In this document: positions 1 to 9,865 of the stretch, in pieces
Layout: the number at the start of each line of letters is the position of its first letter
Numbering within the stretch: the stretch's first letter is position 1
Source: Slackia sp. ZJ119
Lineage (GTDB): Bacteria > Actinomycetota > Coriobacteriia > Coriobacteriales > Eggerthellaceae
Assembly (NCBI RefSeq): GCF_011039175.1
Contig: NZ_JAAKEN010000011.1
Location: 1-64,000 of the forward strand
DNA: 64,000 nt
Direction of reading: 5' to 3'
Notes under the pieces: generated by a model
Seen by the model: only the letters and a program-made list of their open reading frames with translations
What the model was told of the DNA's origin: nothing
Databases searched by the model: none
Program-made: the position numbers and the translations under genes

Positions 1-30
1 TTGTGAACCCGAAATGAGAAAGGTCGATCT

Positions 31-3000
31 ATGTCCAAGATCACTCCACTTTCCACCAAAACCTACGGGGGGGGGGCAAGGTTCTTAGCCTGATCCTTGC
101 AGGCACCCTCGCCCTCGGCATGACCCCGGCCGCCGCCCTGACCCAGGCGGCGATGGACGTGACGCCGGCTTATGCGGCAGAGGGGGACGAGAATGAACCC
201 ATCGAGCTTACTAATTCAGCCACTATCGATACTGCAGTGTCAAAGCCTGAAGGCGCGACCGAAGAGCCTGGCTGGAGCGACGTCAAGGTCAAGCTGCCGA
301 CCGAGACCGAATTCACCTACGACGGAACGAACCAGATAGGTTCCGAAAAAGGCAACGTTGAAATCACCGTTAAGCGCACGTATTACACCGAGGCGACCGG
401 CACCACGCCGCAGCATAAATGGTACAAGGTTGCTGCGGATAACATTGTTGCAGGCTACACCGAAGGCGGTGAAGACGCAGCCACTGCCGTGAGGAATGGC
501 GATGCGGGGACGTACACCGCAACATATACCGTAAATAATTCTGGTGTTACTGAAGCCGCCCCGAAGGCGGGCGTGGATTTCGTCATCGCGCATCTGGGAG
601 AAACTCCTCAATCGAAGAACACCCAGGATTTTACGATCAACAAGGCCACTGCCACGGTGAACCTTGTGGAGGGCATCGTCGGCGTCGACTCGCCTGGCTC
701 TCTCAAAAATAACGCTAACAGCAAGGTGACGGCGACTCCTGAAATAACTGAGCCGGCTCCGACGATCACCTACTACAACACCAACAATTCCGACGTGAGC
801 CTGACCGGCGGCGTAACGGGGGACGCTGCGAAATACGTTACCGAAGGCCGCGCAAAGGTCACCGTCGCCGTGGCGAACGTCGACGCCGGCAACTACAAGT
901 TCATGGTGGGCGGCAACGAGCTGACTGGCGGCGTTTCCGAGGAAGGGACGACTACGTTCACGACCGACGTCGCCATCAAGAACGCGAGCAAGTACGACGT
1001 GACGCTTACCAGCCAAACGGACCCTGGTACCATCAATGCGGTCGACAACGGCAAGGCGCTCGAAGCTCCCTACACGGGAGCCAGCCTGAAGGCGACTATC
1101 GAGTCCGCGATCGGCGTCAAAGCCGGTGACAAGGAGGTTGAGGAGACCCTCGTCTATCTGGACGCGGCCGGCCAGGCCATGGTCGACGGCCAGGGCAACC
1201 AGGAGTATCCCACCATGCCCGGCAAGTACCAGGTGCAGGTGAAGGTCGGCGACCAGGTTGTCCAGACCGTGCCGCTGACCGTCTACGTCGACCTTACTTC
1301 GATGGTTGAGACTAAAGCCGACAATGAAAGCAACGTCATGAACGTCACCATCGACGGCCGCATGACCGACGAGGTGAAGCTGGCCTTCAAGGACAACATC
1401 GCGTTCGCCGACGTGAAGTCCCAGATCGAGGGCGGCGCCGTCGCCACCCTCAAGAAGGGTGACACGACGGTCCCGGTCGATTTCGCCGAGACGTTCGAGG
1501 TCATCGACGGCACGCTCGCCACGACCGCCGGTGCCGCCGGCACCGCCTACATCAAGCCCCTCTCGAGCAACGGCGTCTACCGCGGCCAGCTGCCGGTCAA
1601 GTATACCTACGGCACCCTGCTGCCCAAGGCCTCGCTCAAGAATGCGAGCGAGCCCTACAACGGCCCGGCCGGCGGGGCGAACGGCTACAAGGTCGAGGAA
1701 CTCGTGTCCGTCGCCAAGGATGTGAACGGCAATACTCTTAGCCCCGACGGTCCCACTGCGGGCTACACCGTCACGGCCACGCGCACGGTCGACGGCGAGC
1801 CCGAGGTGAAGACCGGCGACGACTTCATCACCGAGGTCGGCACCTACACGGTCGTCGTGGAAGGCGCCGGCAGCTACGTCGGCGAGTCCGAGGAGATGAC
1901 GTTCACGATCACGCCGCTCACGCTGAAGTTCGGCGCGAACGGCAACGCGACCGTCACCTACGCCGACCTGGCCACGCCCGCGTCCGGCGGCTTCAGCGCC
2001 ACGTACACGGGCAGCCAGATCAAGCCGACGCCGACGGTCACGGCGACGGTGAACGGCCAGCAGCTCACCCTCAAGCCCCAGAATCCCGGCAACAAGCAGG
2101 CCGCATACGACTACACGGTCGCCTACGGCGACAACACGACGGTCGCCGAGGGCGGCACCGTCGATTTGGCCTTCTCGGGCAACTACGCCTACGACGGCAC
2201 GTACTCCCAGGCGTTCGCCATCACGCCGGCCTCTCTGGCCGACGTGCACGCGAAGGCCACGGCGGCCTCGCAGCTCAAGAGCGAGTTCGACAACACGGTC
2301 GAGGGCCTGACGGTCGAGCTTCCGGGCGGCACGGTGCTCGAGGAGGGCGTCGACTACACCGTCTCGGCTCCCGCCAAGGCGTCCAGCCAGGCGGGCGTGC
2401 CGACCGGCTGCACGAAGTACGAGTTCACCGTCACCGGCAAGGGCAACTACTCCGACTCGGCCACCGGTATCCTCAAGAGCAGCTTCCTCGTGACCGACAA
2501 GTCCATCGAGGGCCTGTACGACGTGGTCGTCGAAGAGGGCAGCCTGTACAACCCGAACGGCAAAGCGGAGCCGGACGTCACGCTGTATACGAAGGGCACG
2601 AAGAGCGACGTCACGGATTCCGCCCCGGTCAACGTCACCTACGAGAACAACGTGAACGCCACGACCGAGGACGCCCCGGCCTACGCCGTCATCACCGGCA
2701 CGGGCCAGTACGCCGGCTCCGTCAAGGTGCCGTTCCAGATCGCCCCGCTCGAGCTCTCCGACGCGTCCAACGTGAAGGGCTCGGTCAAGCTCGATGGCGC
2801 CGAGGGCCTGGTGTACAACGGCAAGGAGCAGACGCCGCAGGTGCTCGTGAAGGGCTCCTCTATCACGCCGGTCAACAAGGACTACGAGGGCGGCCCCATC
2901 GCGCTGTCACAGGCCATCGACCAGCTGGACGTCAAGTCCGAGGGCGGCGTCGACGCCGGCACGTCCTACATGGTCATCGCGCCCAAGACCGGCAACTTCA

Positions 3001-4169
3001 CCGGCCAGGTGAAGGTCCCCTACGAGATCACCAAGGCCGACGTCGCCAAGGCGACGATCGAGCCTGCCGCCGTCGTTCCGGGCGCCGATCTGGCCGACGC
3101 GGTGAAGGTTGTGTACGAGGGCATGGAGCTGGTGCCCGGCACCGACTACACGGTCGCCGCCGAGGGGGCGCTGCCCGGCAAGGTGACGGCGACCGTCGCC
3201 GGCGCGGGCAAGAACTTCACCGGCACGGCCACCGAGGACATCGAGGTCCTCTACGACCTGTCCGGCGTGACGTTCGAGGTCGCGCAGACGACCTACAACG
3301 GCAAGGCCCAGGCGCCCGTCGTCACCGCCGCCTACTACATGGACGGCGGCAAGAAGGTCCCGGTCGACGCCTCGGCCTACGACGTGAAGGCCGGCTCCTA
3401 CGTGAACGCCGGCACCTACCCGATCGCCATCGCCGGCGACGCCGCCGCGGGCTGGACGGGCGAGAAGACGGTCGACTTCGTCATCAAGCCCGCGACGGTC
3501 ACGGCCAAGCCCCAGGTGTCCTACGCCGGCGGCCTGCCGGTCGTCACGGTGCCCGGCCTGTCCTCGAGCGACTTCGACTGGAAGGCCGACGCCGCCACCA
3601 AGACCATCACGGTGACCTACAAGGGCAACTACGCGGGCACCGCGAAGGTGGCCTACACCCCGGCCGTGGCCCCCGGCGACCCCGGCTCCGCCCAGCCCGC
3701 CGCCGGCAAGACCGGCTGGGTCGGCTCCGGCAACGACTGGGCCTACTACGAGGACGGCCAGGCCGTCAAGGGCGGCTGGGAGCTCATCGGCGGCGAGTGG
3801 TACCACTTCGAGAAGAGCGGCAAGATGACCAACACGAAGTGGTTCCAGGACGCCGACGGCACCTGGTACATGCTCAACCAGTCCCACAAGGGCGAGTACG
3901 GCGCCATGCTCACCGGCTGGCAGAAGGACGGAGGCGACTGGTACTACTTCGCCAAGTCCGGCGCCATGCAGTCCGGCTGGGCCAAGGTGGACGGCGAGTG
4001 GTACCTGCTGAACGCCAAGCACGACGGCACCTTCGGCAAGATGCTCACCGGCTGGCAGCAGGTCGGCGGCAAGTGGTACTACATGGACGCCTCCGGAGAG
4101 ATGGCCTCTAACGAGTGGGTCGGCCGCTACTGGGTCAACGGCTCCGGCGTGTGGACGGCCACCCGCTAG
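31..4169 (+). CDS. Secreted Ig-like repeat protein with C-terminal cell-wall-binding repeats, frame broken at a G10 tract
   Basis: A surface protein. ATG at 31 follows a GAGAAAGG ribosome-binding site and encodes MSKITPLSTKTYGGG, but ten G at 67-76 shift the frame and TGA at 91 stops it. The other frame gives KVLSLILAGTLALG and then a likely cut after PAYAA, a textbook signal peptide, and stays open to the stop at 4167. Eight or eleven G would join the two into about 1,379 residues. Most of the protein is tandem 80-110-residue beta domains with phrases such as YNGKEQTP, YNGKAQAP and GTYPIAI, resembling bacterial Ig-like/MBG-type adhesin domains. From about 3715 the tail has aromatic repeats (GGEWYHFEKSGK, GDWYYFAKSGAM, GKWYYMDASGEM) of the choline-binding/cell-wall-binding family. 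Starting at ATG 120 would remove most of the signal hydrophobic core. Either phase variation or a sequencing error explains the shift. Confidence 0.8.
67..76 (+). repeat. Homopolymer of ten G inside the signal peptide region
   Basis: Ten consecutive G follow codon 12 of the surface protein gene. The tract separates the ribosome-binding site and ATG from the in-frame hydrophobic core. Lengths of 8 or 11 restore one frame; 10 does not. Runs of this kind are known slipped-strand contingency sites in surface-protein genes of other bacteria; here that role is inferred. Confidence 0.85.
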
Positions 4170-4196
4170 TCCGCGCCTAGGCTGACCGCCTGACGC

Positions 4197-4238
4197 CTCC
4201 CCGAGAGGGACCCGGCTCACCGGGCCCCTCGGGGGAGC
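4197..4238 (+). terminator. Strong G+C hairpin after the surface protein gene
   Basis: CTCCCCGAG (4197-4205) pairs with CTCGGGGGAG (one bulged G), and ACCCGG pairs with CCGGG inside it around a CTCA loop. It begins 28 nt after the stop codon. No U-tract follows, so this may be a non-canonical terminator or an mRNA-stabilising hairpin. Confidence 0.5.
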
Positions 4239-4680
4239 CGCCTTCCTGGGAGCCGGGGCACGGGCCTTCGCCCGCGTTTCGGCTGGCAGGCTGGGGGCTC
4301 GGGCCTGGCCTGCGCCTTGGCTTGCAGGCCGGGACCCGGGCTTTCGCCTGGGCTTCGGCCCCTGCGGCCGGGACTGGGCCTTGGCCCGGGACCCGGCTGC
4401 CCGGGGAGGCGCCGCCGCGAGGCGGCCCGCGGGGGCGCCTGCTGGCGCTTTCGAGCAGCCGCCCCCGTGGGCCGCCGGCCCACGGACGAGACGAGCCGCC
4501 GGGCGGGACCCCGGACGGCCCTTCGCACCCCCTCGCCCCGGGACAACCTTTCTGACCCGCCCGGAGCGGGGCCCCGGGCGCCGGCCTCCTTTCACATACT
4601 GCCGGCGCCGGGACGGCGGCCGCCGCGCGACGACCTTTCTTCACCTCAGTTCACATCGCGCCGCGGCCGGCGAAAGACAG
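4239..4680. other. G+C-rich intergenic stretch full of short hairpins, no gene
   Basis: No frame here has a ribosome-binding site or recognisable protein; open frames on both strands are products of extreme G+C content. The stretch holds many self-complementary pieces: CGGGCCTTCGCCCG near 4263, GGGCCTTGGCCC near 4376, CGTGGGCCGCCGGCCCACG near 4468, and GGCGCCGGC (4577-4585) facing GCCGGCGCC (4601-4609). The phrases ACAACCTTTCT and ACGACCTTTCTT recur about 85 nt apart, which suggests decayed tandem copies. I see no promoter. Confidence 0.5.
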
Positions 4681-4682
4681 AA

Positions 4683-4720
4683 GGCGGCGGGAAGCAAAAA
4701 GCGCTTCCCGCCGCCTTTTT
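4683..4720. terminator. Rho-independent terminator, probably bidirectional
   Basis: GGCGGCGGGAAGC (4683-4695) and GCTTCCCGCCGCC (4703-4715) form a perfect 13-bp stem with a 7-nt loop, followed by TTTTT on the plus strand. The other side has AA then GACAG, so it works best left to right. It closes the surface-protein region about 500 nt after its stop and insulates the following operon. Confidence 0.85.
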
Positions 4721-4913
4721 CGCGTCTCCGGGCGCCTGCCGACGGCTTTGGATGACGGCTTTCATGCTTGCTCGGGCCTTCGCAGCGACTCCGGACGCCT
4801 TACGCCCCGGAGCCGGCGGACGGGACGGGCGGCTTAAAGCCTTGCCGGCAACAATGTTCCGACTCTCGGCAGGCGGTTCCGCCACGGCGGCGCAGCCGAG
4901 ATTGGAGGCTGGA

Positions 4914-5033
4914 CCCCGGAATCGGCAGGGGGAGGGTCCACGCGCAGTTCCACAGCGAACGGAAATGTCCAGTGGACATTTCCGCCGAGCGAGGACTGTT
5001 TGAGCATGGGCCCTCCCCCTGCCTATTCCGGGG
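4914..5033. repeat. 120-bp imperfect inverted repeat with a central palindrome
   Basis: The outer arms 4914-4943 and 5004-5033 match as a 30-bp inverted repeat with three mismatches (cores GGCAGGGGGAGGG and CCCTCCCCCTGCC). At the centre, 4961-4983 is a perfect 10-bp palindrome, GGAAATGTCC and GGACATTTCC around AGT. The segments between are related but diverged. There is no coding potential. It resembles a small interspersed intergenic repeat, or a nonautonomous element; whether it recurs elsewhere in the genome cannot be seen here. Confidence 0.75.
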
Positions 5034-5342
5034 CCCTCGGGAATCCGACGACGACTCAAGGCGAAGCCGTCGCGGCGAAAGCGCCGTCCCGCAGCTTCGC
5101 GACAACGATTTTCGCAAGCAAGCCAAAGGAGGCCGGGCCGGTCGCTCCCCTCCTTCGTTGTCGTTTCCATTTCGTAAACGTTTCTCTTCTCCCCAATCTG
5201 CGCGGAATAAACACTTCGGATGGATGGGTCGGGGATTTTTCTAACGCTGATGAACGACCATAGTAATATGTATCGAATCAATTTTGGCTCGAAGGAAAAA
5301 GCGCGGGGCGGCTTGGCCGTCTTGCCAGCTTGGAGTGCGTAT
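5034..5342 (+). other. Leader region of the fatty acid operon, no gene recognised
   Basis: The sequence turns from G+C-rich to A+T-richer after about 5170, as expected of a promoter region. An open frame joined to fabK begins at 5220 but has no ribosome-binding site and lacks FabK similarity before the ATG at 5343. I find no convincing -35/-10 pair and no FabT- or FapR-like operator. Confidence 0.4.
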
Positions 5343-6317
5343 ATGAGAACACGAATCACGGAACTTCTGGGCATTGAGGCGCCCATCATCCAAGGCGCCA
5401 TGGCACGCATCGCCGACGGCCGGCTGGCTGCGGCGGTCAGCGAGGCAGGCGGTTTGGGGATCATCGCCTGCGGGGGTGCGCCGCTTTCCTGGGTGCGCGA
5501 ACAGGTCGCCATCGCACGCGATTTGACGCAAAAGCCCATCGGGGCGAACGTCATGCTGATGGATCCGGGCGCGGCCGAAACGGCGAAGCTGCTGGCTGAC
5601 CTGCGCGTCGACGTCATCACGACCGGCGCGGGCAGTCCGGCGAACTACCTTCCCGCTTGGAAGGAGGCCGGCATCAAGGTGCTGCCGGTGGTCGCGTCGA
5701 CGGCGCTTGCGGTGCGCATGGAGCGCTTGGGCGTGGACGCGGTCATCGCGGAAGGCACCGAATCGGGCGGACACATCGGCGAGCTGACCACGATGGCGCT
5801 CGTGCCGTCGGTGTGCGACGCGCTGAGCATCCCCGTCGTGGCGGCGGGCGGCATCTGCTCGGGGCGCTCGTTTGCGGCGGCGGCGCTGCTCGGCGCGGAA
5901 GGCGTGCAGATGGGCACGCGGTTCCTCACGGTGGAAGAGTGCTGCATCGCCGAGGCGTACAAGGAAAAGGTGCTGGCCGCCAAAGACGCCGACACCATTG
6001 TGACCGGGCGCGGCAGCGGGCATCCCGTGCGCTGCTTGAAGAACAAGTTCTCGCGCAAGGTGCGCTCGCTCGAGCAGGACATGGACAAAAACGGCGACGC
6101 GCTGGAAGAGATGTATCTGGGGTCGCTGCGCCGCGCCGTCGAAGGCGACGTGGACAACGGGACGATGATGGCCGGCCAGGTGGCGGCGCAGGTGCGCGAG
6201 CGCAAGACGGCGGCGGACGTCGTCGCCGACATCATGGCGCAGGCCGAGCAGCTGGGGGCGATGGGGCTGCAGGACGTGTTCGACCTGAACGCCCGCCGCG
6301 GAAGCGAGCGTGCATGA
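5343..6317 (+). CDS. fabK: Enoyl-ACP reductase II, FMN-dependent
   Basis: Catalyses the last reduction of each fatty acid elongation round, using FMN and NAD(P)H, in the cytoplasm. The 324-residue protein is a nitronate-monooxygenase/FabK-type TIM barrel: N-terminal ITELLGIEAPIIQGAMA, then EGTESGGHIGE with His144, the catalytic position known for FabK, AAGGICSGR and GAEGVQMGTRFL for flavin phosphate binding, and GRGSGHPVRCLKN near residue 222. The ATG at 5343 has GGAG eight bases upstream; an in-frame start at 5220 would add 41 unrelated residues. It is the first gene of the operon and overlaps fabD by four bases. No FabI- or FabV-type gene is in the window, so this is probably the cell's enoyl reductase. 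Confidence 0.93.
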   Translation: MRTRITELLGIEAPIIQGAMARIADGRLAAAVSEAGGLGIIACGGAPLSWVREQVAIARDLTQKPIGANVMLMDPGAAETAKLLADLRVDVITTGAGSPANYLPAWKEAGIKVLPVVASTALAVRMERLGVDAVIAEGTESGGHIGELTTMALVPSVCDALSIPVVAAGGICSGRSFAAAALLGAEGVQMGTRFLTVEECCIAEAYKEKVLAAKDADTIVTGRGSGHPVRCLKNKFSRKVRSLEQDMDKNGDALEEMYLGSLRRAVEGDVDNGTMMAGQVAAQVRERKTAADVVADIMAQAEQLGAMGLQDVFDLNARRGSERA

Positions 6318-7315
6318 TGGGCGCGACGGTTCTGATGTTTTCGGGCCAGGGGTCGCAAAAGCCCGGCATGGGGCTTGACCTTCTGGACGTGGCGGAAGTG
6401 GCGGAAGCGTTCGAGGCGGCAAGCGACGTGCTGGGCTTTGACGTGGCCGCCTTCCTGGAGACGGTCGACCAGGCGACGCTCAACGACACGCGGCACGCCC
6501 AACCGATGCTGGCGTGCGTGTCGATGGGGCTGGGGCGGGCGCTCGTTGCGCGGGGGCTGCGGCCAAAAGCCGTGCTCGGCTTTTCGCTCGGCCAGGTCAG
6601 CGCACTGGCGGTGAGCGGCATGCTGTCGCTGGAAGACGCGATGCGCTTCGTGCAGCGCCGCAGCGCCGCCATGGCCCAGGCGGCCGAGGCGCACCCGGGC
6701 GCGATGAGCGCCCTTCTGAAGGCCGACGCGGAAAGCGCGGCGGCGCTGTGCGAGGCATGTGCGGAAGGCGAAGTGTTAGTTCCGGCTAACTTTAACGCGC
6801 CGGGGCAGATCGTCATTTCGGGCGCGACGGCGGCGGTCGCGCGGGCGGAGGTCGCGTGGGCCGCCGCAGGCAAGCGCAGCTCGCGCCTGGCCACGTCGGG
6901 CGCGTTCCATTCGCCGCTCATGGCCGAGGCCGCCGAAGAGGTGGCCGCCTTTTTGGAGACGGTCGAATTCGCCGAGCCGGCCGTTCCGCTCATCGACAAC
7001 GTGAGCGCCGCCCCGCTTGCGGCCGCCGACGCGCGGCGGGCCCTTGTCGACCACCTGACGCGCCCGGTGCGCTTCGACGAGAGCGTGCGTGCGCTCGTCG
7101 CGGACGGCGCGACGGAGTTTGTCGAGGTCGGAAGCGGAAACGTGCTTGTGAACCTCGTGAAGCGCATCGACAAGGGCATCGCCCGCGCCGCCGTGACGGA
7201 CCGCGCGAGCTTCGAAGCCTTCTGCGCCCGCCTGGACGCGGCGGCAGCGTCGGATGCGGCAGACGCGCCGGTCCCGGCGGCGGACGCTTCGGCCCCGATC
7301 GACAACCTTGCCTAG
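6314..7315 (+). CDS. fabD: Malonyl-CoA:ACP transacylase
   Basis: Moves malonyl from CoA to acyl carrier protein to feed elongation. The 333-residue protein has GQGSQ at residues 11-15, the nucleophile elbow GFSLG with Ser91, the catalytic His199 in SGAFHSPLM, and EVGSGNVL near the C terminus, all in the family's order and spacing. The elbow reads GFSLGQ where the family usually has GHSLGE, so the residues flanking the serine are changed. Its ATG overlaps the fabK stop as ATGA (a second ATG at 6317 is possible), a sign of translational coupling. The C-terminal 25 residues are an Ala/Asp-rich tail beyond the usual end. Confidence 0.93.
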   Translation: MMGATVLMFSGQGSQKPGMGLDLLDVAEVAEAFEAASDVLGFDVAAFLETVDQATLNDTRHAQPMLACVSMGLGRALVARGLRPKAVLGFSLGQVSALAVSGMLSLEDAMRFVQRRSAAMAQAAEAHPGAMSALLKADAESAAALCEACAEGEVLVPANFNAPGQIVISGATAAVARAEVAWAAAGKRSSRLATSGAFHSPLMAEAAEEVAAFLETVEFAEPAVPLIDNVSAAPLAAADARRALVDHLTRPVRFDESVRALVADGATEFVEVGSGNVLVNLVKRIDKGIARAAVTDRASFEAFCARLDAAAASDAADAPVPAADASAPIDNLA

Positions 7316-7331
7316 AACCAGGAGACAACCC

Positions 7332-8093
7332 ATGCAACAACCTGCTTTGACCGGTGCATCGGCGCTCGTCACCGGATCGTCTCGCGGCATCGGCGCCGCC
7401 ATCGCACGCGCTCTGGCCGCCCAGGGCGCAAACGTCTGCCTGAACTGCTCGTCAGAGGCAGGCTATGAGGCGCTGGCCGCCTCCGCAGCCGGCCTCGAGC
7501 GCGAATTCGGCGTGAAAGCGTGCGCCGTCGTCGGCGACGTCGCCAACCCGGAAGACGCAAAACACCTGGTCAACGAAACGATTGACGCCTTCGGCACGCT
7601 GGACGTGCTCGTGAACAACGCCGGCATCACGCGCGACGGCCTGGCCGTCCGCATGAGCGACGACGACTTTTCCGCCGTCATCGACGTCAACTTGAAAGGC
7701 ACGTTCAACTGCTGCCGCGCGGCCGTCAAACCCATGATGAAGCAGCGTCGCGGCCGCATCGTCAACCTGAGCAGCGTCGTCGGTATCGCGGGCAACGCGG
7801 GCCAGGCGAACTATGCGGCGTCGAAGGCGGGCGTCATCGGGCTTACGAAGTCGCTTGCGAAAGAGCTGGGGTCGCGCAACATCACGGTCAATGCCATTGC
7901 GCCCGGCTTCATCGAAACCGACATGACCGACGCGCTCAGCGACAAGCAGCGCGACGGCCTTGAAAGCGCCATCGCGCTGCGGCGCCTCGGGCAGGCCGAG
8001 GAAGTCGCCGCGCTGGCCGCCTTTTTGGCCAGCGACAGCGCGGCCTACATTACCGGACAAGTCATCGCCATCGATGGAGGAATGTCGCTATGA
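7332..8093 (+). CDS. fabG: 3-oxoacyl-ACP reductase
   Basis: Reduces 3-oxoacyl-ACP with NADPH. The 253-residue short-chain dehydrogenase has the cofactor loop TGSSRGIGAA at residues 14-23, the NNAG motif, the catalytic serine in NLSSVVG, and the YxxxK pair in NYAASKAG. The C terminus, GQVIAIDGGMSL, is typical of FabG. AGGAGA stands nine bases before the ATG, and fabD ends 16 bases upstream. The stop overlaps the fabF start. Confidence 0.95.
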   Translation: MQQPALTGASALVTGSSRGIGAAIARALAAQGANVCLNCSSEAGYEALAASAAGLEREFGVKACAVVGDVANPEDAKHLVNETIDAFGTLDVLVNNAGITRDGLAVRMSDDDFSAVIDVNLKGTFNCCRAAVKPMMKQRRGRIVNLSSVVGIAGNAGQANYAASKAGVIGLTKSLAKELGSRNITVNAIAPGFIETDMTDALSDKQRDGLESAIALRRLGQAEEVAALAAFLASDSAAYITGQVIAIDGGMSL

Positions 8094-9382
8094 TCGAAGT
8101 CGTATCTGGTACGGAAACACGACGCCCGGACGGCACGCATCGCGTCGTCGTGACGGGCATGGGCGCGGTGAGCCCCGCCGGCGTGGGCGTGGAGCCGCTG
8201 TGGCAGGCCGTCACGGAAGGCCGGTCGTGCTTGGGCCCCATCGAGCGCTTTGACACGGAGGGCTATGAGGTGACCATCGCCGGCGAGGTGCGCGGCTTCG
8301 ACGCGACCGAGCACGGCCTTTCGAAGAAGGACGCCCGGCGCAGCGAGCGCTTCGTGCAGTACGCCATCGTGGCGGCCGACGAGGCGCTTGCTCAGGCCGG
8401 CATCGACTTGGACGCGGAAGACCTTGAGCGCTTCGGCGTCGTGGTCGGCACCGGCATTGGCGGCATTGACGAGCTGCAGCGCGGATTCTCCACGCTGGAA
8501 GGAAAGGGCCCCAAGCGCGTGAGCCCGCTGTTCATTCCCACGATGATCGGCAACATCGCCGCAGGCCAGCTTGCCATTCGCTACGGCATGAAGGGCGAAT
8601 GTCTCAACGTCGTCACCGCGTGCGCCACGGCGGCCCACTGCATCGGCACGGCGGTGCGCGACATTCGCCACGGGTATTTGGACGCGGCGCTGGCGGGAGG
8701 CGCCGAGGAATCGGTGAACCCTGTCTGCATCGCCGGCTTCACGAATCTGGGGGCGCTGTCGCGCTCGGACGATCCCGAACGCGCCTCGATGCCCTTCGAC
8801 GCGAACCGGTCGGGCTTCGTCGCGGGCGAAGGCGCCGGCATTGTGGTGCTGGAGTCGCTCGAGCACGCCCTTGCCCGCGGCGCGAACGTCATCGCCGAGG
8901 TGACGGGCTTTGGCTCGACCGGCGACGCCTACCACGTGACCGCGCCCGACCCGGCAGGCGAAGGCGTGGCTCGCGCGATGCGGCAGGCGCTCGCAGAAGG
9001 CGGCTTCACGCCGGACGATCTGGGGCATGTGAACGCCCACGGCACCGCCACGCCGGCCAACGACGCCACAGAATCCGCCGCCATCATTTCGCTGTGCGGC
9101 GAAGAAGCGGGGCGGCGCGTGCCGGTGACCTCGGTCAAAGGCACGACGGGCCACACGCTGGGAGCCGCCGGCGGCATAGAGGCTATCGTGTGCGCGTTGT
9201 CGGTCGCTCGCGACTGCGTGCCGGCGACGGCAGGCTTTTCCACGCCGGATGCGGAATGCCCGGTCAACGTGGTTTCCGAAACGCTTTACGACGTGCCGCA
9301 GAAAGTGGCGCTGTCCAACTCGCTCGGCTTCGGCGGGCACAACGCGAGCCTCGCGTTTTCGCCGTACCCGCAAAGGGCGTGA
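8090..9382 (+). CDS. fabF: 3-oxoacyl-ACP synthase II
   Basis: Condenses malonyl-ACP with acyl-ACP. The 430-residue thiolase-fold enzyme has VVTACATA with the catalytic Cys178, then the two histidine motifs NAHGTATPAND and TTGHTLGAAGG, and a glycine-rich end (NSLGFGGHNA). About 15 extra residues precede the usual start (HRVVVTGMGAVSP), but the ATG at 8090 has GGAGG nine bases upstream and overlaps the fabG stop by four bases, so I keep it. There is no accB between fabF and fabZ, where it usually sits in comparable operons. Confidence 0.95.
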   Translation: MIEVVSGTETRRPDGTHRVVVTGMGAVSPAGVGVEPLWQAVTEGRSCLGPIERFDTEGYEVTIAGEVRGFDATEHGLSKKDARRSERFVQYAIVAADEALAQAGIDLDAEDLERFGVVVGTGIGGIDELQRGFSTLEGKGPKRVSPLFIPTMIGNIAAGQLAIRYGMKGECLNVVTACATAAHCIGTAVRDIRHGYLDAALAGGAEESVNPVCIAGFTNLGALSRSDDPERASMPFDANRSGFVAGEGAGIVVLESLEHALARGANVIAEVTGFGSTGDAYHVTAPDPAGEGVARAMRQALAEGGFTPDDLGHVNAHGTATPANDATESAAIISLCGEEAGRRVPVTSVKGTTGHTLGAAGGIEAIVCALSVARDCVPATAGFSTPDAECPVNVVSETLYDVPQKVALSNSLGFGGHNASLAFSPYPQRA

Positions 9383-9388
9383 GGCGCT

Positions 9389-9847
9389 ATGGACCTTGCC
9401 TTTCCGTGCGACCAAGAAGCCGTCAAGCGCATTTTGCCGCACCGCCCGCCGTTTTTGTGGGTAAGCCGCGTGATCGCGTGCGAGCCGGGCGTGCGAGCCG
9501 CAGCCGAGCTGGACGTCGATCCGACGCTTCCCCTGTTCGAAGGCCATTTTCCGGACTACCCCGTGCTGCCGGGCGTCATCATCATGGAGGCGCTCGCGCA
9601 GACGGCGGCCATCGCGCTTTTGGTCGACGAGCGCTTTGAAGGCATGCTCGGGCTGTTCGCGGGCATCGACAAGGCGAAGTTCCGCCGCCAGGTGCGCCCG
9701 GGCGAGGTGCTTTCGCTTGAGGCGGACATCGTGCGGGCGACCAAGCGGATGTGCGCGGCCGAGGTCCGCGCGTACGTGGACGGCGAGCTTGCCGCCGAAG
9801 CGCAGCAGAAGTACGTGATGGCGCCGGCGGCGAAGCCCGGGCCTTAA
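9389..9847 (+). CDS. fabZ: 3-hydroxyacyl-ACP dehydratase
   Basis: Removes water from 3-hydroxyacyl-ACP to give trans-2-enoyl-ACP. The 152-residue hot-dog protein shows the family signature LPHRPPFL with catalytic His18 and, farther on, GHFPDYPVLPG followed by IIMEALAQ with catalytic Glu67. It begins six bases after fabF and ends 18 bases before accDA. Length is normal for FabZ. Confidence 0.95.
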   Translation: MDLAFPCDQEAVKRILPHRPPFLWVSRVIACEPGVRAAAELDVDPTLPLFEGHFPDYPVLPGVIIMEALAQTAAIALLVDERFEGMLGLFAGIDKAKFRRQVRPGEVLSLEADIVRATKRMCAAEVRAYVDGELAAEAQQKYVMAPAAKPGP

Positions 9848-9865
9848 ACCAGAGGGGACGCAGAG

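Noticed and set aside
240-2249. Minus-strand open frame of 669 codons in the first gene
   Set aside because: Shadow of the Ig-like repeat protein; no ribosome-binding site and no recognisable domain.
2907-4644. Arg/Pro/Gly-rich minus-strand frames over the surface protein end and hairpin region
   Set aside because: Composition follows the G+C-rich repeats; no start signal and no homology recognised.
5220-5342. Extended fabK start
   Set aside because: The 41 added residues match nothing in FabK and lack a ribosome-binding site, while ATG 5343 has GGAG at good spacing.
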